Assembly (NCBI GenBank): GCA_002102555.1
Contig: MCFL01000171.1
Coordinates: 1 to 52,947, forward strand
DNA length: 52,947 nt
DNA from: Catenaria anguillulae PL171
Lineage: Eukaryota > Blastocladiomycota > Blastocladiomycetes > Blastocladiales > Catenariaceae
Reading direction: 5' to 3'
Shown: positions 41,359-52,947 of the stretch, piece by piece
Layout of the letters: every line of letters begins with the position of its first letter
Position numbering within the stretch: the stretch's first letter is position 1
Notes under the pieces: model-generated
The model's input: the letters and a program-made list of their open reading frames with translations, nothing else
The model's database searches: none
What the model was told of the DNA's origin: nothing
Program-made: the position numbers and the translations under genes

Positions 41359-44300
41359 GAAAAGGAGGTTCAGTTGGTCAAGGATGATGTATATTTATAC
41401 GTAAATGTCAGTGAATGGATTGGACGGCTTGTCTCATGATGTTCATCTAAATACTATCTGTGACAAGGAATAAACTGTGAAGGCAAAACGGGGTGACACA
41501 AGGAAATGTCAAAGAGTTGGAGGAGTTCAACGGCGGAATCCAGAGTTCCGAGTGTTGCTATATTGTCGCTGCTGCTGCCACCGAACGACGAGGACCAACG
41601 CCTTTGCTGTTGCTGCCGTCTATGTTGGTCGTTGTAGAAGCAGCAACGTAACGGTCGCGATCTCGGCCTGGAGACGATGGCCTGTTTGCTTCCGAGTGCG
41701 TGCTGTGGGCGCGATACCCATATTGGTGATGTTGGTAAGCTGCAAGAACAGGACGTCCCAATGGAGATCTCAATACGGCACAGCAGACACCTTGGACGAC
41801 GGCGCCATGGGGAAGCCACCGGAAACCAAGAATGTAGACCGGAACCATTCCCCATCCCACCCTACGCTGACTTGTTCAACTTGTCAGCCGTTGGATTCCT
41901 CACGACCAAATCCACCGTTTCCGATCGCTCGGCCGGATTTGGAAATGTCTTGCCCCAAATGGCAGGTGCATGCAATTGCATCCACAACTGGGCATTGGTG
42001 CGCGCCAACAGCCACCACGGGCAGACGCACTGATGCACCGCCCTTGCGCCAACTACGACCCCTTTAGCGTCAGAGACGGCAAGCTTTTGTGTCGATCTGG
42101 CCCAACCTGCACTTGAGGAGAAGGTTTGTGCACGTGTGCGTGCCCATTGGTGGCTGCCGAGAGGAGGGGCAAGCTGGACGCTGCCGTGTGGGACCGCAAT
42201 GGCAATCGCAAAAGGACGCAGCGGACATGAGCTATCCAGTTGACATGACGAGATGGCCGCCGACGCAGAAGGAGGCGGTGGCGGTTCGGTTGCGTGTGAC
42301 GGTTGAGGCAATGTACAATCAAAAGGATGAGTGGCCGTGGACCTTGACTGCCGCAAGAGATAACAACGAACCTGGCACTGGTTAATTTGCGAATGCATCA
42401 TGGTTGCACAAAGGTCGACCGCGTTGCTTTGGCTCTGCAATTGAGGCGCGGCTTGAGCACAATGGTTAGGCACCCGTAAATGAGGTCCTGTATTCAGTTG
42501 GGGTGGCATGGTTGATGAGAAGAGTTGCACGTCCAGATGAAGAAGAACCAGTGGCGAGGACACCTAGTAGTCACTCGGTCGGAAGTCGGAACACTTGATC
42601 TTGCTCGGGTGGCACATGGCTGTGAAATTTGGGTCGCCAGGACTCGTCGACAAATGGAGATGGACTTGGACGAGCGATGCGCAAGAGACGACTGGAATGC
42701 AGAACCGGTTGCAGAATGAAAGTCGTAAACGAGTTGTGCGAGTTGCGCCAGGACCTTGAGCACCCGCACGAGCGCGGACAAGAGAAGGAGGAGATTGAGC
42801 CGTGTCACGGATTATCGGCAAACGACAGCCAATGCCATCATGGTGCGCTTGAAAACGTGAAAGAGGGGGGACAGGACAACAAAAGGGATGCTCGTACAAG
42901 TGACGGCGGGTTCAATGGAGGGGGGAAAAAGAAAAAGAGTTGGGAAGAAGAGCACGTGGGCCCCGCATGATCCTTTCAGCCCCAGCAATTCAACCAACGC
43001 AGTATGGGAGAGCGGTCGATTTTGAGTTTGAGCTTGGGCGTGGCTTTGTACCTGATGTGCGAGTTGCTGTTGACAGTTCGGTACATGCAGGTCCCACAAC
43101 GGTGCGTTTGGTCGGCAACCACGGGCGATGGAATGGTCCAAGGCCTGGGCCGGAAGCGGCACGTGCTGAGGCCCGGAGTCGCGTTGTAGGCCGAGCTGTG
43201 TGTGCTGAACATGTTGGGTGTGTTTGGTGTGTTGGGCGTGCTGCGTTTAAGGGGTCCAGAACAACGAATGCAAAAGAAGCCTGCGAACAGACTGCAATGG
43301 ATGGCTGGGGGCAAAACTCCACCCTGGAAAAGACCACTTGGCTTCGGAAAGAGGCAAAAGGCACACGGAATTGCTCCTCGCACACAGGCAGGTAGAATCG
43401 AAAAGGAAGAAGCAGAAGCAGCAGCAGAACAAGAAGAAAGCAACAGACACATGAAACAGTCGGGGACACTGGGGGATCGAGGAACTCAACTGCAAAAGTC
43501 AAAGTGCTGGTCGTACCCCCGTGGTATTTGGACCTATAAACAGTAGAGAGGGTTAGTTCCAGGTGCGCCTATCGGTTTGCGCCAAGTTTCTTGCACGCTT
43601 GGAGGATGTATTCATTGGATGATGGTCGATGATTCAATCCATATGCATGCATTTGGGAACATGAAATGCCATTGAGCAGAGCCTGGCAGTCGCGTCAGCA
43701 GTCGCATGAGCTGGTGGATCTGGGTCTGAATCGCGACCATGATTCTGATCGGGGGACCATGTTTGAACGCGCGCCATTTTGTTTCCGAACTGTTTTCCAA
43801 ACACTTTCGTGAGCACTATATGTACAAACACTCTGGCGGCAGCACTTGCGAAAGGCTCACAGAGTCGTCATCATTGCTGGTTTGGCGTCGGTAAATATAA
43901 ATTGGAGGCGCGCGCCCTCGCATGCCCAAGCTCCCCGGACGATTGATTTCGTGTAAGAGCATTGAATGCGGCCAACGACTTGCCTCAAATCTCAGCAAAC
44001 CAGAGCCTAGGTCATCGCCAAGAAGCAGCACAAGCACAAGCTCCGGGCATCCCAAATCGTTGCCCATAGGTACCGTCGACGCCGTCATCCCATCGAACGC
44101 AACCTAAACCAACCAAACCCTCGGGCTCTCTTTCCCTTCCCTCCCTCCCCACCCCGACTCGTGGCGACGGCGAGTCATATCTCGTTGCCACTCTTTGCTT
44201 CCTTGTCCACTCTTCCTTCGCCACGCTCCACCAGCGCCATCTCTATCTACACTCTCATCCGCCTTGCCTTGTGCTGGTGCATGCAGATTTGGTGAAAGAC

Positions 44301-44725
44301 TCGTGCTGGTCGAGGCCTGTAAATTGATCCACCCATTGGCGGATCGTTTTTGCTTGGCTGGCTGCAACTCCCTCTTGCAGCGGGAGTACACACCCAATCC
44401 TCGGATTGGTCTGGGAAAACAAAAACAACACATGGGAAATCAGGAGGGACCATTCGAACATTCGACCATTCACATTCCTTGCTTGGGAAATTAATATTGA
44501 CTTGCTTTGGTAGATACGACAACAACACGACTGGACTAGGTAGCCGCCCCAGACTCCCGAGTCAAGCTCAGCTCAGGCACAATTGGCATCTTCCTTGGTC
44601 AACCGAGTCTTTTTTGTGTGATTTTGCGTCTCAGGTCGATTGACTGACACGCGACCGATCGGCGGGCCCTCCTTTCTCGGAGAAACATGAAATGAAATCA
44701 ATGAGAGGTTACACACAGTAAAAAA
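41359..44725. other. 3.4-kb region without a supportable gene
   Basis: Reading frames up to about 230 codons occur on both strands but overlap one another and are dominated by low-complexity His/Pro/Ser or Leu/Phe runs. None has a domain motif. Around 42090-42385 a plus frame reads KEAVAVRLRVTVEAMYNQKD, faintly like the end module of the array to the left. This could be one more relic. Otherwise I see nothing I can name. Confidence 0.35.
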
Positions 44726-47700
44726 ATGATCGAATTGAATACATTCGCCATGTCTGCCATACACATACACTCTGCGCAACAGCGTTCCAGGGCCCCTGCT
44801 ACCGATACAGATGATTTGGATGCATCCCAGGCCGAAAACTGGACAGATGCCTCCTCGGGCGACGACCTCGACCTCGACCTCAAGCATCTTGATGATCGCA
44901 GTCATGACCTCGACCCGCGCTCATTCCGCTTCTCGTTTACCACGCCGTCGCCGTCGCCGTCGCCCAGCCGCAAGGCCACTGCAGCCGCGACAAACTACGC
45001 CTACGGACACCATCACACTCAATACCGCGCCTTGATCAAGACGCCCACCCTCTCGCAGAGTCAGCGGCGCCAGCAGTACCACTCCACGCACCAGCACCGC
45101 CACAATGCACCGCCGCCCCCACCTCTCGTGTCACCCATTCGCACTCTGGCACCCGTTACTCCCTCAAACAACAAGCACCACACACCCAGCGCTGTCTCCG
45201 ACACGCCTGCACTCAATCCCGTCCGCAGGCTCAACTTTGCCACCATGCCCACCTCCACGGCATCTGCAACTGCTCCCGCACCAAAGCCCTCGCCAGCCGT
45301 TACGCCGGTACTCACGCAAGCAAGTTCATCGGCGTGCAATTCTGTCTCGAGCACGCCGAGCGTGACGAGCTCAACTGGTTCGATCACGCCACGCGCCTCA
45401 CTGATCAATCCGCTCGCAACGGCCGCGGCCGCCGCTGCCGCTGGAGACCCCGTTGTTCGGGAAGCGGTTTCTGCGCGCGCACCGGTGGCGATGCCTGACC
45501 CCGTCTTTCTTGTCCCGGGAGCTCCTGCATCGGCATACAGGGACCAAAACCAGCAACACCAATCGCGTCGACCCATGCCTCCTCCTCGAACTCCCGTCAA
45601 GGAGCCATCATCACCTTGTCCAGCTTCGGCTTCAACCAAAAAGAAGAAAAGTTTACCTCCTCCCGTTACCCCAACGCACCCATCCCCATTTCAATCTCAA
45701 TCTCAATCCCAATCCCATTCCCATTCCCAAACATACAATGACACCCAATCCTATACGCATACCTTTACCCTTCCCGCCACCACTCCCACAAAACCCTCCA
45801 CCACCACCCCCGACTCGCCATTCCTCTTCTACTCACCCCCGCACCACCTACGCCACCGCCACCGCATCCAGCGCCGCACAAGGGTCCCGCCGCGCACCAC
45901 GCCGCCGCCACCCTCAAGCACCATGTCGCCGCGGCGCTCGCCCGCGTCCAAAGCCATGACTAATCTGCTGCGCTCGCCGGCAAACGACAGGGCCAGCAGG
46001 TGGTCGGCTACCAAGGCGGCAGCCGCGCGCAAACGCACACGCGACACGCTTTCGCGGTCCGTGTCGCGGTCCGTGTCGCGGTCACGGTCGCGGTCAGCCA
46101 GGATGCCGCCATTCATTACCACGCCCAGCAAGGGCACCACGCCTACGGCCTCAACAAGTACCTGGGCATGGCCCGCTCCTGGATCTATACACGGCTCGTC
46201 GCGCAAATCCAATGCCTCGACGACCTCGTCGACCCGGCGGTCCGTAGCCGCCCGATGGTCGCTGCGGCGGCAACGTCAGGCGCGCGTGTCAGCATCGTCC
46301 GACGGCGGCCCGGGGCCGGCACGTTTTGGAGTGCGTGTACCGGGCACGCCGTATCGCACACTCAAGCGCGTGTCGTTACCGCGCAGGGTTGCATCGCTGC
46401 CGCCGCCCTCGGACATTTACGCGCATGCGTTGCCACTTGGGCTTTCGGTGCATGGCGTGGCGGCCAGGCGCAGGAGTAAAGTGCGCGCGGTAAAGGCGAG
46501 TCGGGGCAGTTTGACGGGCGGGTTGGGCAAGCGCAGAAAGACCAAGTTCAAGGTGTGTTTCTTTTTCACTTGAGATTGCATATTGCAATATTTGAATCTG
46601 ACTCACGTGAATTAGGCAAAGCTGTTACACCTGGATCCAAGCGTTCCTCGATACGACCCCATCGCCACGCTCGCCCAGAAAACCGAAAACCTGCTGTCGC
46701 AACTCGACATCTCGGACCCAGTCTCGCCACGCACTGCTGCACGCGCACACGCGCCAGCGCCGCACCAGCACATGGCCAACACGGGCACGTACCAAGTTCG
46801 CGCACGTGCGCTGCACACGCAGCATCGGCACTTGCGCCGTGCCTTGCTTCCCCATTTGCCTGCGTCCCAACCAACAAGTTTGCCGGCGTCCAGGGCCGCG
46901 GCCCACGCGTTCTTGCGACCGTCCTTGTCGCAACCCATTGCCGCCCCGCCGTCGCCCATTCGGGACCCATCGTCGTCCCTCGAGCTCTTGTCTCAAGCCC
47001 GCACGCCGTCGCCCGCCACCACGCGCGTGCTCCCCCCAGGTCCCGTGGGCCGCATGTCGCTGCAGATGCGCGTGCCCGACAGCGGCAGCCCAAAACTCAT
47101 GTCCGACTACTACCACTCGCTGTGCACATGGACACACACCAACGTGGGCACAGGCGGGCGTGGCACGATTATTGTGGGCCACGGCAACAAGCTGGCGCTG
47201 TTGGATGCAGTGCATGCGGATTTCGGGCTCGAGTACTGGCAAACCATGCACTTGGATGTTGGGTGCGTGACGGCGGTCGAGGCACATCCCATGGGATGTG
47301 ACGCGCTGGTGGCAGTGGGCACGAGGGATTCGCAGGTCGTGTGGATGGATGTGGCGCGCGACGAGATTGTTGGCAAGGTAGCACTGACTAAGCTGGTGGA
47401 TGCGCGGAGTGCTACGGGGCTCGAGAGCTCGGCCAGCGGCAGGGGGCATGTGTGTACGGCCAAGTGGAGTTCTGCAGATCCGGCTTTGTGTGCGGTTGGC
47501 ACGCACAAGGGCGATGTGGTTATTTTGGATACAAGGGCACCGACGGCGTCGCCGAGTGTTGGGGCCATGGTCGTCCCGGGCGCACACACGAGCGAAGCGT
47601 GCGGGTTGGCATGGCATGCTAGCGGAAAGTACTTGGCGAGTGGATCGTTTGATCAGACTGTGAGTCTTTGGGACTTGCGGTTCTTGCGAACGGGCATGCG

Positions 47701-48460
47701 TGGCGCGCCCGGGCGTGAGCCCTTGGCCGAGCCGCAGGATCAATTGACGCTGAATGCGGCGACCACAAAGGCGCTGGCGTGGTGCCCTTGGGACTCGAAC
47801 GTGTTGGCCATCGGTGGCGGGGCAACCGGTATGTGCGTGAGCGTTTGGGATGCATTGGGATCAAAGCAGGTGCAGCATCGGATTGCGACCCAGGCCCAGG
47901 TCACGCATTTGCATTGGTCCGAGATTCATTGCGAGCTTGTGGCGACATTGGGTATTTGCGAGGATTGGCAACACCAGCCCGGGTTTGCCGTGTTTGCGAG
48001 TGCCCAGGATGGGTATGCCGACGTCGGCAAGGTCAAGCACTTGGGCGAGCCATTTGACAACAAACCAGAAAAGCCCAGAAACAGGGCTCGGCCCGTCCAT
48101 GTATGTTACTCACCGTGTGGCAAGGTCACGTTTACCGTGGACACGTATGGTCGGGTGGCATACTACCGTTTGTTTGACGATGGGTGGGATGCAGGGTACG
48201 ATTTGCTCTTGAACAATACGCTTGAGCAGGTTCCGTGGCGAGGGGAAAACAAGGAAGACATGATTTTGCCGAGGCAAAGGGAGATTCATGCGCCGATTGG
48301 AATACCCTGCAAGGTCTGGCCGTGGGACGAGGAGACGAGTGAGCTTTTCGTGCCAGTTTGGCCCGATGTTGATGTCCCTTTCGCCATCGCACACAACACG
48401 GAGGAACTGTGGGAGGATGGCGGGGAGGTGAGTGTGGCTGGTGACCAAGAGGGCGGCTAG
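44726..48460 (+). CDS. CDC20/Fizzy-family WD40 protein with long disordered N-terminus, 1223 aa
   Basis: CDC20-family proteins bring substrates to the anaphase-promoting complex. Exons 44726-46552 and 46616-48460. Residues 1-760 are disordered: Ser/Pro/Thr/His-rich, with SRSVSRSVSRSRSRS, a Gln/Ser run and many SP/TP sites for CDK-type kinases. The propeller covers about 770-1130: MSDYYHSLCTWTHTNV (family: DDFYLNLLDWSS.N), HVCTAKWSSADPALCAVGTH then KGDVVILD, HTSEACGLAWHASGKYLASG then SFDQTVSLWD, and TTKALAWCPWDSNVLAIGGG, the hallmark AVAWCPW...LATGGG blade. No DR(F/Y)IP C-box is visible and the C-terminus is not Ile-Arg, so APC/C binding is doubtful. It is a divergent, perhaps meiotic or lineage-specific, member. 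The ATG at 44750 is an alternative start. Confidence 0.82.
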
Positions 48461-48637
48461 GTTGGCCGAGTGGCACACAGAGTCGTGAGGTTGATACGCT
48501 TGTGGACGTGATGGTAAATGTTGGGAAAAAATACAAGAAGAGCAGGAAAAAAGGCAGCCCGGGGCTATCGGGAAGCCAATTCCTTTTCGTAAATCCTGAA
48601 AGAGACGAAATACATTGAAAGAGGGACGGTAAACAAA

Positions 48638-51600
48638 TCATCGAACTAAATGACACTCCACATCTGCACCCACAACGACCACGTCGCCACCATCTTCGTG
48701 CCTTTCGACGCTCACCGTCAACCTGGGATCCTTGCCACACACGGCCCATAGCTGCCGCCACAACACGAGAACGTGCAACCCCGCCCACGTCGTGGGATCT
48801 GGCGGCGCTGGCGGCGACCGCGGCACATCCTGGACGGGATCGTCTTCGGCCACTCGCCAATGTTCAGCGACTTGCTTTGTCCACTCCACGACACGGCGCA
48901 TGTCGTCGACCGACTCGGCAACGGGCATCGCGTCTTGCTTGCCCGGCTCGGACAGGACGAGAATGCGAATGTCGAGCCTCACGCGCCACTCGCTCGGGAT
49001 CACCACTGGCCCACCGCCGCTCAGCCGCTGCAAGTAATGCGCATTGTGCCACGCCGGACTCAGCACAAACAGAACCCTGTCGTGCGCAGCGCCATTCCCG
49101 CCACCCAAATCCACGGCCAAACCCAGCATGATCCTGACTAAACGCTGCCAATGATCCGCATCGCCCGTGGGCGCCATGCGCATCACATGTGCATCGGCAA
49201 ACACGCGCGGCGGGCCCTGCGACCCGTCCAAACCAACAGGCAACCGGTGCCGGCACACGGTCCGCACGAGCTCGACCAGTGCCCAGTCGCGCAAGGGTAA
49301 CCCGGGCACGTCCGAGTCGGTTTCTTGGCCCAGCAACAGGGTGCCTTGGTCGAGGTAGCGCGCAAGTTGCGACGACGCGTGCGTCACCTGTGGGGCGTCC
49401 GGGTGGGCTGGCGTGGTGCCGAGGTCCGTGTCGGCGAGAAGGCCAGAGACGACATGGGCCGGGTTGCGGAGCTCGTGGCACAGAAGAAGTAGCATTTCCG
49501 TGCATGCTTGATGGGCCGCAGCGAGTTCGGCTTGGGCACGTTCCAGATTGTGCGCGCGTTCCGCCGCGTCGCTACGGTCCGTGATGACAATGACTTGTTG
49601 GGCCGAGGACGAGGACGAGAAACGGGCAGTCGTGGTGCAGGTGTTGTTGGCGACGGTTGTGGGAGGATGTTGAGACGCGGCTTGACGGCGACGAAGAGGC
49701 GCAGAAGAAGAAGAAGGGATATCTTGGAGGCGGCGAGTGGGAGGCCGGGTTGAGCGTGAGGTAAGTGAAGAGTCGTCCGAACCCATGCCTCTACTATTGG
49801 CGATGGTGTGGTTGACAAGGGCAAGCTCGGTATCGTCGCGAACGCGTGGTGAGGCTCGCATGCCGTCCCAAGCGTGGAACACGCGTGCGAGTAGAGAAGA
49901 CGGACGTGGGCGAGTTGCAGTCAAGTTGTGGGTTGGTCCGCAGGAAGCGGGCAGTGAGTCTTGGTCAGGAACCGTAAACGGCCCGCTGGCAGAGATTTCG
50001 GCAGGATAAACAACGCCATCGGCAGGTCGACGAACTTTGACTTGAACAATACCGGGGAGGAACGGAAGTTGCACATCCTCGGCTGGAAGCTGGTCGTGAG
50101 GGTTTGGTAAAGACAATGATGACGATGCAACGATCGTTGATTGAATCAACGGGTTATGTGGTGCCGGAGGCTTGGTCAAGCGGTGAGGAGGAGACTGGCG
50201 ACGACTGCGAGATGTTGGCGAAGCTGAAGTAGGTTGACATGCCAGACTAGTGGGTGACAATGGCGCAATATGTGGTGAAGATAGTGTTTGAGCGACTGTC
50301 TGAACCTCTGCAGCTGGCGCGGCGTTGGTGCTGGTTGAATTGGGCCCCGGCAACCCAAAGCCCTGTCCAGCACCACTAACAGTTTCGCCGGGATGGACTG
50401 GATTGGATGCAATCGACTCTTGCAGTGGGGGCGATTCAAGGACGGTATCGACATTGACGCCCTCTACACTGGCCGCTGACCCACCCATCCACTCTTTTGC
50501 GGGATCATTCAACGGAATCATGCGTCCAAACACGTCAACGACCGCCACCGGGACGTCAATCGCCATCAAAATGGCTTGAGCGCGACCTTGAAGCGACTTG
50601 ATGAGTGATCGTGCGATATCCAGGTCGCCGCGCGATTCGAGGGCGCGAGCCAAATGATGATGTACTTGCAGGACCATCGATGCAAAGCAAAGCGAAAGCA
50701 TGACGCTGGCCGCGGCTGCGAGATGTGCGCCGTACCGGTAAGAAAACACGCCAAAGGCTGGGCGAGGAAAACATTGAAGTTGGATGCGCTGGTCAATGAC
50801 AGTCACGTCCAATGACACAAGGCGCTCAGAGAGGACCTGATCGTCTGTACATGTGCGAAGCAGTTCGATGGTGGATGCGCGTATGAGATAGTCGAATTGG
50901 CTCACGGTCCACAGCCCGCGGAACAAGTCTTTTACCTGGAGTCATTATGCAGGTGTATACGTCAAGCGACAAGACAACCCACGCGGTGTTGAGAGCAGCT
51001 AGATTCGTACCACGAAATGTGCGCCGATTGCCACCTCGTCTGTTACACTCGACTGCGTCTTGACGGGCCGCAAATTTCGAGCATAAATGTTGAACCCTAA
51101 GCTGCCGTCACTCGGGTATCGAATGAGCGACGACATGGACGGTTTCCCAAGCTTCTCGGGCCGCAACGCGCGCAACAAGGGTGCGGCCCGTGTTGGCTCG
51201 CCCAGAGGATCAAATCCAATGAATGGAAACACTTTACCCGCTTCAATAGCGGTATCCGAGATTGGAATCGAGGCGATACACGGCCACATTTCCGCCACAT
51301 GCACGGGGCGCACCGTGACTGCAGGTAGGGTCCAAATGTCGTTGCGACTGCCTGGCTTGAGCTCTTGGGCATAGTCGGCGACCCATTGCGCGCGCTGGCG
51401 TTGCTCGACGCGCTGGTACAGAGTCACGGCTGACACGGTTGTGTTGTCGGGGCGGAGCAGGCCGACAAACTCGGTGAAGGCGGGAATCGATGTTGCGCCA
51501 ATGGCAGACAAGTAGGCGCTGAGGTGGCGGACGAGCGAGATGGCCTGGACGTCAAAGATGTTTTGAAGCTGGGATGCGCGGCGGTTGCAGTGCAATTGCG

Positions 51601-52127
51601 TTTCTGTGTAAAGACGCATGGTCAGTTCATTCAAATCAATCCGGTGCGTCTCCTCTGAGTGTCCCTCATCTGGAGCAGGCGGACTGGCCATTGCAAACAG
51701 AAGCTCATGTGGCCCGCAATGAAAGAGGCGCCGTACCGTTATGGGACGGTGCCTCACGCAACCGAATGAACAGCAGAACCGACACAACTAGATGTTGAGC
51801 ACAACCAACGTCAAAGCCACTGGCAAACATAGCATTCAGACACTAAGCACAGAATGTACCTAAGCCAGCCAATACCAACGAGACGGCAAGCATGCGAATG
51901 CGGAACGGGGCAACTTCAAACGGCTTTGCGCACGTCCTGGTCCAAAGTGCCTGCAGCCGCAGAAACACGGCCAACACCATTGGTGTCAGGTACGCGGTCG
52001 CAAAAGGCTGCAAAGAGGGCCGGCTCCGCGAGGACGAAGCTTGCCGGAAACCAAAGTGTGTTGCATGGTAAGTCAAAGCGGAAGGGCCGGGAGAGGAGGC
52101 CGCTGCCAAGGGCAGAGTCGACGACAT
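48638..52127 (-). CDS. CHASE-domain sensor histidine-kinase-like protein, degenerate ATPase half, 1091 aa
   Basis: Exons (minus): 52127-51860, 51787-51737, 51669-51011 and 50935-48638. Helix 1 (MLAVSLVLAGLVVSVLLFIRLR, about 85-106) is assembled across the first splice. The outer CHASE domain spans about 150-320: TLYQRVEQRQRAQWVAD, a VRPVHVAE turn, then VFPFIGFDPLGEPTRAAPLL and YPSDGSLGFNIYARNL. Helix 2 lies at about 395-417 (AAAASVMLSLCFASMVLQV). A PAS-like segment starts near 440 (AILMAIDVPVAVVDVFGRMI) and is split by a long Ser/Pro insert. The dimerisation/phosphoacceptor helix has LLLLCHELRNP with H813. The following ATPase region lacks the N-box Asn and clear G-boxes (RLVRIMLGLAVDLGGGNG at the N-box place), and no receiver domain follows. 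It probably senses small ligands outside the cell, but autophosphorylation is doubtful. Confidence 0.82.
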
Positions 52128-52947
52128 GGCGGTGGCCCGAGGTGAAGCCAATTCTGCCGATCAGGTCGCAGCTGCAGCTGTGCAAGAAATGCTTTTCGCG
52201 GGAAACTTCGACTCGGGCGACGGGATGGGCAAGAGCGGTGAATTGAATAGCTCGCGACGAATTTGAGGTGGTTGATGTGATGTGGAATCAATTTGGAAGC
52301 TGGCCGGGGAGACTTTGGTCCAATCAGATCCTGAAGGTCCTCTGGGGCCGGTTTGTCGTTGGGTTTACAGGCTTTACATTCGGCCTGGCCCCTGGTCGCA
52401 GAGCGGAGGGAACGTTGAAGAGAGCGCAGCTTGATTCGGCAGCGGCAGCGGCAGTCGGCAGGGCTCGCCTTTCTCCCGCTGCTGAATCCCGCTCGGTCGT
52501 TCGTCTTTCCCTACGATCGATTTCGAGTTGGTGGAATGAAGGCTGCCAGCTTCGTTCCGTGGGTGGGTATATGGAGCGTGGAGCTTGCTTGGCGCATAGG
52601 GGTAGCCATGATGTGAAAACTCTGTTAGCATTCTTTCCATGGTGAGCAGATCCATTGTGGGAAATCGCCAGCTCCCCAGATGCAGAGAGAGATTTGAAGT
52701 GGTGCCGGTTCGGAGCGATGAAGACCTGATTGCTTGAGGCGCAGTGTTTCGTCGGCAGCGACGTCAAAGTCTAGGCCCACATCGCAAGCCTGATCGGCAA
52801 GCGATTGGTCTTTAGATTCGCCACAAGCTGGAGCAATGCCACACGACACAAGCGGGCATTCAGACGAAAAAGAAGCAAGTATAAATACCTATCGAAGGGA
52901 AATATTAATATATACTGTAGTGCCAAGATTAGTTGAAACGCCCGCCG
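52128..52947. other. upstream region of the CHASE protein gene, no gene seen
   Basis: Frames of 60-147 codons occur on both strands without recognisable motifs. The last 90 bp are AT-rich (TATAAATACC, TTAATATATACTG) and could be a promoter for a gene beyond the window edge. Confidence 0.35.

Noticed and set aside
42990-43502. 170-codon minus-strand frame with a Leu-run resembling a signal peptide
   Set aside because: The Leu run comes from AGCAGA/AGAAGA repeats on the other strand; the rest has no conserved pattern and competes with several overlapping frames.
52374-52849. Minus-strand frames upstream of the CHASE gene as an extra first exon
   Set aside because: No splice path keeps the frame into 52127 and no motif is present.

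Overview
The window is nuclear DNA of a GC-rich eukaryote with many short introns (about 57-146 bp, donors mostly GTACGT, GTATGT or GTGCG). The gene set is a cytosolic M1 aminopeptidase, the exportin CSE1/CAS, a SCAR/WAVE actin regulator, a DH-PH RhoGEF, a LIV-1-type zinc transporter, rhodopsin-like seven-helix receptors and a CHASE-domain histidine-kinase-like protein. Together they fit an early-diverging zoosporic fungus (Blastocladiomycota or Chytridiomycota; Catenaria/Allomyces-like is my best guess). That placement is an inference from gene content and intron style, not a match to a database.

Layout. 576-9157 is an apparently complete non-LTR retrotransposon (ORF1, then ORF2 with endonuclease, reverse transcriptase, RNase H and a zinc knuckle) with a poly(A) tail and a perfect 16-bp target-site duplication. 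10371-14148 (minus) is a 13-exon M1 aminopeptidase. A membrane-anchor reading frame just upstream can be spliced to it in frame. 15079-16380 (minus) is an unidentified seven-helix protein, divergent from CSE1 (16657-19844, plus). 20229-22677 holds a degraded and a nearly intact copy of a Ulp1-like (C48) peptidase gene; the latter has one in-frame TAG. 22886-24507 (minus) is SCAR/WAVE. 24773-26021 and 26222-27628 (both minus) are two tandem rhodopsin-like receptor paralogs. 28146-29555 (minus) is a ZIP transporter. 30318-34259 (plus) is a RhoGEF, convergent with a small unknown Cys-containing protein (34375-34877, minus). 35.1-40.4 kb is an array of diverged, mostly broken copies of an unknown gene family. 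40693-41358 (plus) is an FCP1/SCP-type phosphatase. 41.4-44.7 kb has no supportable gene. 44726-48460 (plus) is a CDC20-family WD40 protein with a very long disordered N-terminus. 48638-52127 (minus) is a CHASE/PAS/histidine-kinase-like sensor with a degenerate ATP-binding half.

How genes connect. The SCAR/WAVE protein, the RhoGEF and the receptors could act in one signalling-to-actin route, as expected for a zoospore that crawls and swims. Neighbourhood in a fungal genome is weak evidence for this. Spliced gene models were joined by hand. For every multi-exon gene reported here the joined exons give a length divisible by three with conserved motifs in register, which is the main support for the coordinates.
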